A stretch of DNA of 52,619 nucleotides from Alkalimonas sp. GTDB taxonomy: Bacteria > Pseudomonadota > Gammaproteobacteria > Enterobacterales > Alteromonadaceae. The notes beneath the pieces were generated by a model that was given only the letters and a program-made list of their open reading frames with translations, was not told where the DNA came from and did not search any database. The stretch is from contig NZ_JAFIFQ010000023.1 in NCBI RefSeq assembly GCF_020831925.1, positions 1 to 52,619 of the forward strand, read 5' to 3'. Position 1 is the stretch's first letter, and every line of letters starts with the position of its first letter. Both the position numbers and the translations under genes were made by a program. Of the stretch, positions 1 through 9,684 are shown piece after piece.

Positions 1-35
1 TATTTAGTGAAATCTAATTTAAAAGAGGTGCCCCG

Positions 36-926
36 ATGACTACGCAACAGCAGCCGATGCACATTGAGATGTTTTTTGATAACGATAGCAGTACTTTCAG
101 TTATTTGCTGGTGGACGAGATCAGCAAAGTGGCTGCACTGATCGATCCTGTGCTCGATTACGATGCCGCCGCCGGCACGGTCGATACCCGCAGTGCCGAT
201 CAAGTGCTGGCCTACCTGAATCAGCACCAACTGACCTTGCAATGGATTTTAGAAACCCATGCCCATGCTGATCATTTATCGGCTGCGCATTACCTGCGGA
301 AAAAAACCGGTGCCCAGGTCGGTATTGGTGAAGGTATTCGCAAAGTGCAGCAGACTTTTAAGGTGGTGTTTAATATCGGCGACGAAGAGTTAACAGCCAA
401 GGGCGATTGTTTTGATCACCTGTTCCATGATGACGAGACTTTCCAGATTGGCACTTTGACCGGACGGGTGATCAATACGCCGGGGCACACCAACGACAGT
501 GTCAGTTATCTGATAGCCGGTCATCTATTTGTTGGTGACTCTTTGTTTATGCCGGATGCCGGTACTGCGCGCTGTGATTTCCCGGGAGGCGATGCTGCTT
601 TGTTGTTTCAGTCCATTCAGCGCTTGTATCAGCTACCGGATGAAACACCTATGTACATGTGCCACGATTATCAGCCCAATGGCCGTGAGCTGCGCTATAA
701 AACCACAGTGGGGGAGCAAAAGCGCCAAAATATTCATGTTGCGGCGCAAACACTTCAGCAGGATTTTGTGCAAAAGCGCACGGCGCGCGATGCAACCCTG
801 GCCGTGCCGCGGCTGATTTATCCTTCGGTACAGGTCAATATCCGCGGTGGTCAGCTGCCGGCAAAAGAGGGAAATGGTACGGCTTATATCAAGATCCCAC
901 TGAAAGGTAGCGAGCAACTGGGTTGA
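36..926 (+). CDS. MBL-fold metallo-hydrolase, persulfide dioxygenase (BLH/ETHE1) type
   Basis: Predicted 296-residue metallo-beta-lactamase-fold enzyme. The metal-binding signature HxHxDH is visible (H75, H77, D79, H80), with further ligands H151 (in TPGHT), D168 (in FVGDSL) and H210 (in MCHDY). The pattern GTARCDFPGGDA near residues 176-187 is typical of the BLH/ETHE1 branch. Members of that branch oxidise glutathione persulfide to sulfite and glutathione with an Fe(II) centre, rather than acting as glyoxalase II. The ATG follows a good ribosome site (AAGAGGTG, 22-29). No BigR/ArsR regulator or rhodanese is visible, but the window begins just upstream. The family is sure and the persulfide specificity likely. 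Confidence 0.85.
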   Translation: MTTQQQPMHIEMFFDNDSSTFSYLLVDEISKVAALIDPVLDYDAAAGTVDTRSADQVLAYLNQHQLTLQWILETHAHADHLSAAHYLRKKTGAQVGIGEGIRKVQQTFKVVFNIGDEELTAKGDCFDHLFHDDETFQIGTLTGRVINTPGHTNDSVSYLIAGHLFVGDSLFMPDAGTARCDFPGGDAALLFQSIQRLYQLPDETPMYMCHDYQPNGRELRYKTTVGEQKRQNIHVAAQTLQQDFVQKRTARDATLAVPRLIYPSVQVNIRGGQLPAKEGNGTAYIKIPLKGSEQLG

Positions 927-929
927 TGG

Positions 930-948
930 GCTAACTGGTGCGGTTAGC
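930..948. terminator. short hairpin between convergent genes
   Basis: A perfect six-base stem (GCTAAC / GTTAGC) with a seven-base loop lies between the stop of the metallo-hydrolase and the last codons of the DksA-like gene. It has no T-run on either side, so it is at best a weak bidirectional terminator. Confidence 0.3.
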
Positions 949-1254
949 ACACTGAATGCACAGAGTGGTGTAGGGAATGGCCTGAAGCCGCTCCAGTGCG
1001 ATTACCTCCTGGCAAGCCGAGCAGCGGTCGTAGTTGCCTTGCTCCATCCGGGTTAAGGCACGATTGATGTGTTGCAATTCCTGTTCGGCTTTAAGCTCCA
1101 ATGCATTTAACACATCATCATTTTCCCGCTCCTGAGCTTGCTCGGCTAAGTCGGAGCTGCGTCCCTGACGAAAATCGTGCTCGATGGCGGCAATTTGCCG
1201 CTCCAGCTTCATTTTGCGTTGCAGTAACTCTTGCTTTAGCTTTTGCAATGGCAT
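931..1254 (-). CDS. TraR/DksA-family zinc-finger protein
   Basis: A 107-residue protein with a charged, helical coiled-coil N-terminal half (about 5-70) and a C-terminal four-cysteine zinc finger (C78, C81, C99, C102). It is shorter than DksA (about 150 residues). It resembles the small TraR/DksA-like proteins that bind in the RNA polymerase secondary channel or act in stress responses. It converges on the metallo-hydrolase with only four bases between the stops. It has its own promoter space of about 70 bases upstream. Family assignment is secure from the cysteine pattern; the target genes are unknown. Confidence 0.8.
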   Translation of the reverse strand: MPLQKLKQELLQRKMKLERQIAAIEHDFRQGRSSDLAEQAQERENDDVLNALELKAEQELQHINRALTRMEQGNYDRCSACQEVIALERLQAIPYTTLCIQCANRTS

Positions 1255-1322
1255 CGCGATCTCCTTGGAGTAGTTTAATTATGGAGTGTAGCGCATTTTT
1301 TGCTCAGCTTACTTGATCTGTC

Positions 1323-2537
1323 TCAACGACTGCGTGAGTACTGAATTCGATCACCGGGTTGCAAGCTGGCGGGCGGATGGGTGATCACCCGTTCACCCGC
1401 TTTAAGCCCGGATTCCAGCTGCGTCACCAGTCCACTGCGCCGGCCAATCTCAACCAAGCGTAGCTGTGCTTTGCCATTTTGAGCGACAAAGACCGCCCAG
1501 TGTTGCTGACCCTGATGCTGCTCGCGAAATAAGGCACTGGTCGGCAGGCTGAGTACTTCATCGCCTTGCCAGAGCACAAAGCGGGCTTCGACCCGGTAGC
1601 CTTCGCCCAGGTGCTGCCAAAGCTCTGGGGGCGATTCAATGCTTACCAGCACTGGCACCCGTTGTTCATCCACCCCCAGTGCCGAGACCCGGGTAAAACC
1701 GGCCGGTTCAACCCGACGTACCAGTCCCTGCAGGGTGCTATCACCGCCCCAGCGCTCCAGATATACCGTCATACCGGGGCGCACCCGCACCGCATCGGCC
1801 GATAGCAAGTCAACCTGCACTTCCAGCTGATGTAGGTCTCCAAGTGTCAGCACCGGCACCCCGGCCATAATGACACCTTCGCAGCAGCGATGACGCTGCA
1901 GTACCAGGCCGCTAACCGGCGCCAGCACTTGCAAAACACGCTCATCACCACTGCGGCTGCCATCGGTAATGGCCAGCAGGGCGCGGGCATTTTCGACTTC
2001 GTAGCGGGCCACATCAATGGCGGCCCGGGCAACGCGTTCGGCCGCCTGAGCGCGCTGCCATTCGTGGCGCAGCCGCTCCAACTGAGTGGCGGAAATCACG
2101 CCTTGTTGCTGCAGGCCCTGATGACGTTGATACTCCTGCTCGGCGTAGCGACGCTCCTGCTCACTGCTGTCAAAACTGGCTTCAGCGGCCAGCAGCCTGG
2201 CTTTGGCGGCAGACAGCTGCTCTCTGGCCTGCTCCAGGCTGCGCGCATCCAGCGCCGGTGTAGGTGCTGGCTCCAGGGTTAGCAGGGCCTGGCCGGCCTG
2301 GACTGCATCGCCCGGCTCCAGCTCAACCCGGTGCAGGTAGCCGTCTATCGGCGCCGAAATGGTGTAGGTATCGCGCAGCCGGGTTCTGCCTTCATCGGCA
2401 ATGGTTTCGGCAAAATAGCCAGCATGCACCTCGCTGACAGATACCTGCACAGCGGCAGGCCGAAGTGCCAGCAACAGGGCCACTAGCACTGCTGCGGTCA
2501 GCAGGTACAAAAACCAGTGTTTGGTTCGCATGATCAT
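1323..2537 (-). CDS. HlyD-family periplasmic adaptor of an ABC efflux system
   Basis: A 404-residue membrane-fusion protein. It has one N-terminal membrane anchor (about residues 8-26) and a lipoyl/barrel-sandwich half (YLHRVELEPGDAVQAGQ, about 67-83). An alpha-helical hairpin rich in Ala, Glu, Gln and Arg follows (about 98-190), then the second lipoyl half and a beta-barrel domain. It is the last gene of a minus-strand operon and starts 4 bases after the permease stop. That order (ATPase, FtsX-type permease, adaptor) is typical of MacAB-like or DevBCA-like exporters that pump substrates from the periplasm or inner membrane, usually through a TolC-type channel encoded elsewhere. The start may be M1 or M3. 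The substrate cannot be predicted. Confidence 0.85.
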   Translation of the reverse strand: MIMRTKHWFLYLLTAAVLVALLLALRPAAVQVSVSEVHAGYFAETIADEGRTRLRDTYTISAPIDGYLHRVELEPGDAVQAGQALLTLEPAPTPALDARSLEQAREQLSAAKARLLAAEASFDSSEQERRYAEQEYQRHQGLQQQGVISATQLERLRHEWQRAQAAERVARAAIDVARYEVENARALLAITDGSRSGDERVLQVLAPVSGLVLQRHRCCEGVIMAGVPVLTLGDLHQLEVQVDLLSADAVRVRPGMTVYLERWGGDSTLQGLVRRVEPAGFTRVSALGVDEQRVPVLVSIESPPELWQHLGEGYRVEARFVLWQGDEVLSLPTSALFREQHQGQQHWAVFVAQNGKAQLRLVEIGRRSGLVTQLESGLKAGERVITHPPASLQPGDRIQYSRSR

Positions 2538-2541
2538 GAGG

Positions 2542-4896
2542 TTACTCCGTTTTTAAAGCCGAAATCATATCCAGTTGATGAAAGCGCCTGAGCATCAGGC
2601 TGAGCGACAAAGCGGTGGCCACCAGCACCCCAAGCGCTGCCAACGCAAAGCTGGCCGGTTCCAATACAAAAGGTAGGCGAAACAGATCCATGGTCAGCGC
2701 CTGTTGCAACGACCAGGCAAAGCCGATCCCCAGCACCCAGCCCAAGGGGATCGCCAGCAGGGTCAGCAGCAGCACTTCACCGGCCAGCACCCAGCCCACC
2801 TGGTAGCGCTCAAAGCCGAGCACCCGCAAGGTTGCCAACTCACGTGAGCGCTCAGCTAAGGCAATGCGGGCATTGTTGTAGATCACCGCAAAGGTAATGG
2901 AGCCTGCCATCAGCAGCAGGATAGCCATCATCCCCAGCAGCGTATCGGCAATGTAATTCCGAAGCTGCTGCTCGATATCGGCCATCTGGCTGATACCGGC
3001 GATAGTGGGCCGCTGCTGCAGGCGTTGTTGCAATTCAGTGCGCTTAAGCGGATCGGTCAGTAACCAGACACCGGAAATAGCAGGGCCTTCCCGCAGCAGG
3101 CGGTTTAAAGCTCTGCGCTCCATATAACCACTGACGCCAACCGGCTCATCCACCACGGCCGCCACCGGCAGCTCCACCAGGCGGTTGGCTCCCTCCATCA
3201 GTTCAGCCTGCACCCTATCGCCGGGTTTGACCCCGAGGTAGTCGGCCAGATAGCGGGTTAACACCAGGCCTTCAGCGGGCAGTTCTATCGGCGTTAGCTC
3301 CTGGTCGAGCAGTCGCCTTAGTTGAGGTTTGGCCTCCAGCCCTTGCAGTACAGTGCGATAGGAGGTGCGTTGATAATGCAGCCGCACCGGCACCATGCGA
3401 AAGGCTTCGACGGCCAACACCCCAGGTTCTGCCTTAATTTCGGCCAGTATCCGCTCCGGGCTGGTTTCGCTTAGCATTAGCTGGGTATCCATGCGCAGAA
3501 TGTGGCGGTATTGTATGTCCAGCAAGGTATTGAGGGCATGAAACTGAAAACTGCCAACCAGCAGCAAGGCTGAGGACAGTGCGATGCCAAGCACCGACAG
3601 CAAACTGCGGCCGGGATAGCGCAGCAGGTTACGCACAATGATCCGGTTCAGTTGGCCCAGCCAGGGGCGCAGTAACATCTTCTCAGCCAGGCCGCGCTGA
3701 AACTGGGGTGGCACAGCAGGGCGCATGGCTGCTGCGGGCTGAAGTCTGGCGACCTGACGCAGCACATTGAAAACGCCCACAACGGCGGCCAGTAACGCCA
3801 GAAGTAAGGCCAGAGCCAGGTGACGCAGTTGCACCCGCAGTTCCATATCGGGAAAATGAAAATAAGCGGCATAAAGCTCAGCCAGGCCTGTTGCCGCCCA
3901 AAGCCCAAGACCAATGCCGAAAATAACTCCAATCACCACGATCACGCAGGCCAACTGCAGGTAATGCAGTAGCAATGAATTGTGGCTATAGCCAAAAGCT
4001 TTTAACACTGCAATTTGCTGCAACTGATTGCGCACCAGCCGGCCAATCAGCACATTGAGCAGGAAAGCGGCCACGCCAAGAAACAGCAGCGGCAGGAACC
4101 AGGCCATCACGCTTAATTGCTCTAACTCTTCGGTTAAAAAACGATGCGAAGCTTGCTCGGCTCTGAGGTAACTACCCCGGCTGCCATAGGGAGCCAGCAG
4201 CAGATCCAGCGCATCGAGCACCGGCAGCGGATTAGCACCGCGCTGCAGGCTAACACTCAGGTGATTAAAAGCACCATCCATCTGAAAGGCATGGGCCAGG
4301 GCGCGTCGTGGCATCCATAACACGCCAAAGCGATGATAGTCGGGCAGCAGATCGGCCGGGCCCAGCTGATAAATAAACTCAGGCGACAGCACGATGGCGC
4401 TTACTTGCAGGCGCTGCAAACGGCCCTGAATGACCGCAGTGATGTGATCGCCGGGTTGCAATTGATGGGCTTTGGCAAAGGGCTCGGTGATGGCGACCTC
4501 ATTGGCTGCGACCGGTAAGTGCCCATGCAGCAGCACCAGTTGATTTAGCCGCGGCAGGCCCTGCTCTGGCAGTGACAGCATCAGGCCACGAATAGGATCG
4601 TCAAAACCGGCCACTTCCAACCGTACCGGTGCCCGCACCGAGCTTTGCAGCTGTTGTACGCCGGGCAGCAGCTGCAATTGTGGTAGCAGGTGCTCTGGTG
4701 CTCTGGTCAGATCGACAAAGACATCGCCAAAATGTGCCTGCTGATAAAAGCGCTGCTGGGCCCGTTCCAGCATATCCAGCGTAGTGACCGCCAGAAACAG
4801 CACCATGACACCGGCCCCTATCACAGCCGCGATGGCCAGGATCTGACCTTTCATCGCCAGTAGGTCGCGCCAGAGCTTTCGTTGCAAGGCCTGCAT
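2542..4896 (-). CDS. ABC transporter permease with two FtsX domains
   Basis: A 784-residue integral membrane protein. An N-terminal membrane helix (about 20-42) precedes a large periplasmic domain (about 45-250). Then come a cluster of three helices (about 260-380), a further helix and a second periplasmic domain (about 430-650), and three C-terminal helices (about 660-770). This duplicated FtsX/MacB-PCD layout is seen in LolC/E-like and DevC-like permeases. The start codon overlaps the ATPase stop by one base, so the genes are translationally coupled. The ligand is unknown. Roles such as lipoprotein, lipid or antibiotic export are typical of the family, but none is specifically indicated here. 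Confidence 0.85.
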   Translation of the reverse strand: MQALQRKLWRDLLAMKGQILAIAAVIGAGVMVLFLAVTTLDMLERAQQRFYQQAHFGDVFVDLTRAPEHLLPQLQLLPGVQQLQSSVRAPVRLEVAGFDDPIRGLMLSLPEQGLPRLNQLVLLHGHLPVAANEVAITEPFAKAHQLQPGDHITAVIQGRLQRLQVSAIVLSPEFIYQLGPADLLPDYHRFGVLWMPRRALAHAFQMDGAFNHLSVSLQRGANPLPVLDALDLLLAPYGSRGSYLRAEQASHRFLTEELEQLSVMAWFLPLLFLGVAAFLLNVLIGRLVRNQLQQIAVLKAFGYSHNSLLLHYLQLACVIVVIGVIFGIGLGLWAATGLAELYAAYFHFPDMELRVQLRHLALALLLALLAAVVGVFNVLRQVARLQPAAAMRPAVPPQFQRGLAEKMLLRPWLGQLNRIIVRNLLRYPGRSLLSVLGIALSSALLLVGSFQFHALNTLLDIQYRHILRMDTQLMLSETSPERILAEIKAEPGVLAVEAFRMVPVRLHYQRTSYRTVLQGLEAKPQLRRLLDQELTPIELPAEGLVLTRYLADYLGVKPGDRVQAELMEGANRLVELPVAAVVDEPVGVSGYMERRALNRLLREGPAISGVWLLTDPLKRTELQQRLQQRPTIAGISQMADIEQQLRNYIADTLLGMMAILLLMAGSITFAVIYNNARIALAERSRELATLRVLGFERYQVGWVLAGEVLLLTLLAIPLGWVLGIGFAWSLQQALTMDLFRLPFVLEPASFALAALGVLVATALSLSLMLRRFHQLDMISALKTE

Positions 4897-5621
4897 TACC
4901 AGCTTAGCTCCGAGGCTGATTTGGGGTTGGGGTTGTGCTGAATATCGACAATCTGGCCATCTTTTAACCGTATGACCCGATCAGCCATAGCGGCAATGGC
5001 TTCGTTATGGGTAATGACCAGAGTAGTAGTGCCCAGTTGTTGGTTGATCTGATGCAGCACCGCCATTACTTTGCTGCCGGTTTTGGAGTCCAGCGCGCCT
5101 GTGGGCTCGTCGCACAGCAGCACCCGTGGTTTTTTGGCAATGGCGCGGGCAATCGCCACCCGCTGTTGCTCACCGCCGGACAGTTGCGATGGGAAGTGAT
5201 TGCTGCGCTCGCTCAGATCCACCATAGCCAGTGCTTCTTGCGGCGACATCGGGCTGGGACTGATGTCTGTGACCAGGGCAACATTCTCCAGTGCCGTCAG
5301 GCTGGGGATAAGATTGTAAAACTGAAACACAAAGCCGACCTGCTCGCGGCGATAGCGGGTCAGCGCCGTATCATCGGCCTGGCTTAATATTGCATCACCA
5401 TAACGCAGTTCACCGGAGCTGGCTGTATCCAGCCCGCCAAGAATATTTAGTAAGGTGGATTTGCCAGAGCCGGATGCGCCTAACAGCACCACAAACTCCC
5501 CACGATACAAAGTCAGATCGACGCCACGCAGCGCCTGGATCAGCACATCGCCCATCTGGTAGTGGCGGGTTAGCTGGTGGGCGGAAAAAACGATGTCTTG
5601 GCTCTTGGTTGTTGCAGGCAC
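4896..5621 (-). CDS. ABC transporter ATP-binding protein, MacB/LolD type
   Basis: A 241-residue nucleotide-binding subunit. Walker [10 protein letters not shown] lies at 48-56, the Q-loop around Q100, the signature LSGGEQQ at 147-153 and Walker B VLLCDEP at 167-173, followed by the family's ALDSKTG segment. It starts with GTG, preceded by AAGGA six bases upstream. As first gene of the exporter operon it energises the permease and adaptor downstream. MacB/LolD-type ATPases power mechanotransmission rather than classical substrate passage across the membrane. All catalytic motifs are intact. Confidence 0.92.
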   Translation of the reverse strand: MPATTKSQDIVFSAHQLTRHYQMGDVLIQALRGVDLTLYRGEFVVLLGASGSGKSTLLNILGGLDTASSGELRYGDAILSQADDTALTRYRREQVGFVFQFYNLIPSLTALENVALVTDISPSPMSPQEALAMVDLSERSNHFPSQLSGGEQQRVAIARAIAKKPRVLLCDEPTGALDSKTGSKVMAVLHQINQQLGTTTLVITHNEAIAAMADRVIRLKDGQIVDIQHNPNPKSASELSW

Positions 5622-5718
5622 CGCGTATCCTTATGAAAAAGCAATAGCTCAGTATGGCACAGTCTGATGCGAAGAGGCTTGATCTGCAGCAAGCTGGATG
5701 GTCTTGTATTCACTGAAT

Positions 5719-5743
5719 AAAAAAGGGCGCAGCAGCTGCGCCC
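5719..5743 (-). terminator. intrinsic terminator of the TonB receptor gene
   Basis: A GC-rich hairpin with arms 5725-5733 and 5735-5743 (GGGCGCAGC / GCTGCGCCC; in practice eight pairs with a three-base loop). On the minus strand it is followed by a U-run from the AATAAAAAA at 5717-5724. It lies 31 bases past the receptor stop and insulates the ABC operon from receptor transcription. Confidence 0.85.
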
Positions 5744-5773
5744 AACGGGAGTGTTACCTAAACAGAGCCTTAC

Positions 5774-8572
5774 TTAGAAATAAGCCCGGATCCCTAACGA
5801 AAGCTGGGTGCCAAAACGCTCTAGGTAAGCGACCTGGTCTTCGCGGTCGATGTAATGCCAGGCGCGGTTGTTGGTGATGTTGGAAGCTTCGGCAAACACC
5901 GTGACCTTGTCATTGATGTCGTAGCTCAGGCTGGCATCCAATTGGCCATAAGCAGCATGCCAGGCCGGCCCACCCCAGGCATCGGGGTTGAGCAGGTACT
6001 TGCTGCGCCAGTTATAGGCCAGCCGTGCCTGCAGGCCATACTGCTCGTAGTACAGCACAGCATTGTAAGAGTTTTTCGACATGCCCTGGAAGGGCAGGCC
6101 GGCCGCTTTTAACGCTGGATCGTCGTAGTTGCTCTCGACATAGGTGTAATTAAGCAAAAAGCCCAAGCCATCGAAAGGCGCTGGCAACAAATCCGCAAAG
6201 GATTGCTGCCAGGCCAGTTCATAGCCACGGACAGAGGCGCCATAATCACCACTCACAGGCTCATAAATAAAGTATTCAATGCCTTCAACCACACCAGGTT
6301 TGCCTTCAGAACTAATAAAGGACAGGATATCTTTGTAAAAAATACCCAGGTTTAAAGCACTGGCCTCGGCAAAGTACCAGCCCAGCACCAGATCCCCCTG
6401 GCGTGCCCGCTCGGGTGGGACACTGGCATTGCCCCGACTTAAGACCGGCAAACCTTGTTCACGACTGGTAAAGTTTGGTGCAGCCCAGGGACGAAGGTAA
6501 CCCAGACTTGGCCGGCTCAGCACTTCGGCAGCAGAGGCTCGCAGTTGCAACTCATCATTGAGCTGCATCCGGAAATTCATGCTGGGTAGGATATTGGTAT
6601 AGCTACCGCTGTAGCCGACATCGACGACTTCATCTTGCCAATCATTATTGATGGGTTGACCTGTAGCCGGGTTTAACTCAATCAGGCCAAAGTCATAGCC
6701 AAACCCTGTGGCGTCGACGCTGGTGCGGCTAGCCCGCACACCCAGGTTAAGGACATAAGGCATCTCGGCCAGCTCACTTTCGAAGTCCGCCTGCAGATAG
6801 GCGGCAGTAACTGATTCCGTGACTTTGTAACTGTCCTGCGGCACGGAGCTTGCCACGATACCGGCATTAGCAGCATCCGCATTGATGGTACGGTAGTAAT
6901 CGACCAGATCATCGTAATCAAAGCTTGGCCATGGATTGGGCGTAATGCTGTTTTCACCTTTTAGGAAGTTGTCAAAATTGGCTGGGCGAAACACCGAGGA
7001 TGGAATGGCAAACAGTTCAAAGGCACCACGTTGAAAGACCGTGCTGTCATCAAATTCGTAACCGTCCTGTGCTAGAAAGAAACCACCGCGACTAAACTGG
7101 CTGGGATTTCTGGAGCGAAAGCCACTTTGTTGTTTCGACTGTCGCAGGTAACTCAGACCAGCATCCAGCCGGGTTAATATACTGCCAAAAGGTTGATACT
7201 GGCTTATGAGCTTTAGATCGGTGACGGTATCTTTGACCCCGGTGCCAGAACTCAAACTGTAATGCGCACCGTACTGCTGGTCGGCGGTCAAGCCAGGTTC
7301 AATCATCACATCGGGCAGCATATTGCCGGTGCTGTAATCAATATCAATGGCATCGACAAAGCCGCGTGCAACAATGAAACGATTGTTGCCGTTGTTTTTA
7401 TTGCGGGCTTCCGAGTATGCGGCATCCGCTTCCAGCGTCCACTCATCATTCAGGTAATAACGGGCATTGCTGCCCAGTTGCCAGGTATCGCTACGCCGAG
7501 GTGTGGTGCGGTTAAGCAGCTCCACCATGGTTTCAGGGCCAGTCTGTCGGATTTTGTTGACCCGGCCCAGCTCGTCAAAACCCGGGTCGGTAAAGATGGG
7601 TGTGCTGGGAGTCCAGGGCTCGTCGTAATTGACAAAACCAATCTCATAAAAACTGCCATCGGTGGTGTATCGGGAGTACAAGGCATCCAGATTTAAATCT
7701 AGCCGAGCATTGGGTTGCCATTGCAATGCCAGCGAGCTGCCAATGCGGGTGCGAACATCCTGAGCATTGGCGAAGTACATGTACATGGGGATTTGAGAAG
7801 GAAAGCGCTCGTCATCGCTGATCACCCCATCGCCATTCATATCCACATTCAGGAAGGCGTCCTCATCTTCATCCTCAAAACCTGATGCCCTGTAGGTATC
7901 TGCTCGTAAAGTTTTCCGTGAATACACCATGGAAAACAAAGCCCCCAGCCGGTTATCGGCTGTCTTATCGCCAATGATAAATGAAGCATGGGGATGAATG
8001 TCGCCGGAGCGTGACTCATGAATGCCTTTGACTGAGGCTGCCATGGTGCGGCCATCCAGCGCCAATGGCTTACGGGTTTCGATGTTGATCACAGCGCCTA
8101 TGCCGCCATCTATGAGCCTTGCTTCTGGAGACTTGTATACACTAAGCACATTGACCAGCTCGGAGGCGATGGTATCGAAATTAAAATCCCGGCCAGCAAA
8201 TTCTGATGCCAGCTTGCGGCCATTCAGGGTGGTAGTGTTGTAACCACCACTTAAACCCCGCACCGAAATGTTCTGGCCTTCGCCGCTGTTGCGGGTGATG
8301 GTGATACCTGGAATGCGCTGCAAGGCTTCGGCTAAGTTTTCATCCGGAAACTTCCCAATATCATCCGCCACCACAACATCAATCACGCTGGTGGCGTGTT
8401 GTTTTAAAAATTGCGATTCGGTAATGCTGCCGCGAATACCGCTGACCTGAATGCGCTCGATGTCTTCTTCAGCATCTGTTTGTTGCTCTGCCAGCGCAAA
8501 GGGTGCTTGCATGCTGAAAAGGCTGGCAAGAGCCAGTACCAGTGGCCTAGGTGTGAATCTGTGCTGTTTCAT
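5774..8572 (-). CDS. TonB-dependent outer-membrane receptor linked to GalNAc utilisation
   Basis: A 932-residue receptor. It has a signal peptide (about 1-28, cut after ALA), a TonB box-like stretch (IERIQVSGIRGS, about 39-50), a plug domain (about 60-175, with VADDIGKFPDENLAEAL and ISVRGL) and a long beta-barrel ending in the aromatic Phe typical of outer-membrane proteins. The sequence resembles the carbohydrate-type receptors of the Xanthomonas/Caulobacter/Alteromonas group (TIGR01782-like). It is divergent from agaR, with a shared 307-base control region containing candidate AgaR sites, so I infer that it imports GalNAc-containing oligosaccharides. Another sugar cannot be excluded. It has its own intrinsic terminator. 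Confidence 0.88.
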   Translation of the reverse strand: MKQHRFTPRPLVLALASLFSMQAPFALAEQQTDAEEDIERIQVSGIRGSITESQFLKQHATSVIDVVVADDIGKFPDENLAEALQRIPGITITRNSGEGQNISVRGLSGGYNTTTLNGRKLASEFAGRDFNFDTIASELVNVLSVYKSPEARLIDGGIGAVINIETRKPLALDGRTMAASVKGIHESRSGDIHPHASFIIGDKTADNRLGALFSMVYSRKTLRADTYRASGFEDEDEDAFLNVDMNGDGVISDDERFPSQIPMYMYFANAQDVRTRIGSSLALQWQPNARLDLNLDALYSRYTTDGSFYEIGFVNYDEPWTPSTPIFTDPGFDELGRVNKIRQTGPETMVELLNRTTPRRSDTWQLGSNARYYLNDEWTLEADAAYSEARNKNNGNNRFIVARGFVDAIDIDYSTGNMLPDVMIEPGLTADQQYGAHYSLSSGTGVKDTVTDLKLISQYQPFGSILTRLDAGLSYLRQSKQQSGFRSRNPSQFSRGGFFLAQDGYEFDDSTVFQRGAFELFAIPSSVFRPANFDNFLKGENSITPNPWPSFDYDDLVDYYRTINADAANAGIVASSVPQDSYKVTESVTAAYLQADFESELAEMPYVLNLGVRASRTSVDATGFGYDFGLIELNPATGQPINNDWQDEVVDVGYSGSYTNILPSMNFRMQLNDELQLRASAAEVLSRPSLGYLRPWAAPNFTSREQGLPVLSRGNASVPPERARQGDLVLGWYFAEASALNLGIFYKDILSFISSEGKPGVVEGIEYFIYEPVSGDYGASVRGYELAWQQSFADLLPAPFDGLGFLLNYTYVESNYDDPALKAAGLPFQGMSKNSYNAVLYYEQYGLQARLAYNWRSKYLLNPDAWGGPAWHAAYGQLDASLSYDINDKVTVFAEASNITNNRAWHYIDREDQVAYLERFGTQLSLGIRAYF

Positions 8573-8879
8573 AAGTTCCCCAGTGATCTCATTGTATTGT
8601 TTGATGTGCGCTCTTGCCTTGAAAACTGCCTGCTTCAGGTTTAAATCGCAAGATATCGAAAGTTAATCTGTTTTCGATTATCTTTTTATAGCCTGCTTTT
8701 TGTGCTTTGATCAATAGTGAAAGCAAAAAAAAATAGTGCTTGCTTTTTAAGTTTTGGGCTGGTAAATCTATACAGCGTTGGCTGTAGCGGGGCTTCGTCC
8801 GGAACTGTTGCGAAAACTTCGTAAGCATTTGAAAGTATCAACCGGAGTGTTATCTTAAGGTTGGATTTAAACTAAGAGC
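8573..8879. promoter_or_regulatory. divergent control region of the TonB receptor and aga operon
   Basis: This 307-base AT-rich spacer carries no gene. It holds three copies of GAAAG (CTTTC on the other strand), at 8658-8662, 8719-8723 and 8831-8835. Proteobacterial AgaR sites are reported to share the core CTTTC in multiple copies and arrangements. It also holds the inverted repeat at 8650-8684 and a second one at 8720-8746 (AAAGCAA, 13 bases, TTGCTTT). The receptor and agaR promoters must both lie here; I could not fix the -10 and -35 boxes with confidence. Confidence 0.6.
8650..8684. promoter_or_regulatory. candidate AgaR operator (inverted repeat)
   Basis: A perfect inverted repeat ATCGAAA (8655-8661), ten bases, TTTCGAT (8672-8678). 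It is extended by AAGAT on the left and, after one extra base, ATCTT on the right. The left arm contains GAAAG, the complement of the CTTTC core known for AgaR. It lies about 80 bases upstream of the receptor start and 195 bases upstream of agaR. Confidence 0.5.
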
Positions 8880-9671
8880 ATGGTTGATATGACTGGATTA
8901 AATACGATTGAACGGCAGCAGCAAATTGTGCGGCTAACCCAAGAGCAGGGCAAAGTATCGGTGAAGGCGTTGTCCGAGCGTTTCGAAGTGTCGGAAGTGA
9001 CCATTCGAAACGATCTAAGCGTGCTGGACAGAAAAAAGCTGCTGGTACGTTCGCGCGGTGGCGCCATGGTCAACTCACAACTCAGCCGGGAACTGTCGTT
9101 GAAGGAAAAAAGCCACCACCGTCAGGCTTTGAAGCAGCAGCTGGGTAAAGAGGCAGCTTTATTAGTGGGTGATAACGAGCAAATCTTGCTGGACTCCGGG
9201 ACCACCACACAGGAAGTGGCCGCCAACCTGGTTGAGCGGAAAAATCTGGTGGTGATGACCAATGGTTTGAATATCGCTTTGGAGCTGGCGCAAGCAGACG
9301 AAGTCCAGGTGATGCTGACGGGCGGTGTGTTGCGGAAAAAGTCGATGTCCTTTTATGGGCATCTGGCTGAGAAGAGTTTGCAGGATTTTCATTTCAACAA
9401 GTTAATCCTGGGTGTTGATGGCTTTGACTTGAAAACAGGGCTGGCAACACACTTTGAAAAAGAGGCGGTGCTTAATCGCATTATGTGTGAAATCGCCAGT
9501 GAAATCATTGTGGTAACCGACTCATCCAAATTCAATGCCCGGGCATTTCATCGCATTTGCCCAATTCAACGGATCCATACCCTGGTTACCGATGATGGCA
9601 TTCCGGATGAGTACGTGCAGGCATTAGAACGACAGGGTGTGCGCTTACACCTGGTCAAACAAAATAAATAA
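8880..9671 (+). CDS. agaR: DeoR-family repressor AgaR
   Basis: A 263-residue DeoR-type regulator. A winged helix-turn-helix lies at about 10-62 ([20 protein letters not shown] as the helix pair). The C-terminal DeoR sensor domain has the phosphosugar-isomerase-like fold ([10 protein letters not shown] around 104-113, VMLTGG and GVDGFD). It heads the GalNAc gene cluster, and E. coli AgaR is the DeoR-family repressor of the equivalent genes, with a phosphorylated amino sugar the likely inducer. Two starts are possible (8880 or 8889). The first has AAGAG four bases upstream. The name rests mainly on gene context plus family. Confidence 0.85.
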   Translation: MVDMTGLNTIERQQQIVRLTQEQGKVSVKALSERFEVSEVTIRNDLSVLDRKKLLVRSRGGAMVNSQLSRELSLKEKSHHRQALKQQLGKEAALLVGDNEQILLDSGTTTQEVAANLVERKNLVVMTNGLNIALELAQADEVQVMLTGGVLRKKSMSFYGHLAEKSLQDFHFNKLILGVDGFDLKTGLATHFEKEAVLNRIMCEIASEIIVVTDSSKFNARAFHRICPIQRIHTLVTDDGIPDEYVQALERQGVRLHLVKQNK

Positions 9672-9684
9672 CAGGAGTATGGCT

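Noticed and set aside
8725-8733. A-run in the aga control region as a terminator tail
   Set aside because: No GC-rich stem beside it; it belongs to an AT-rich promoter region.
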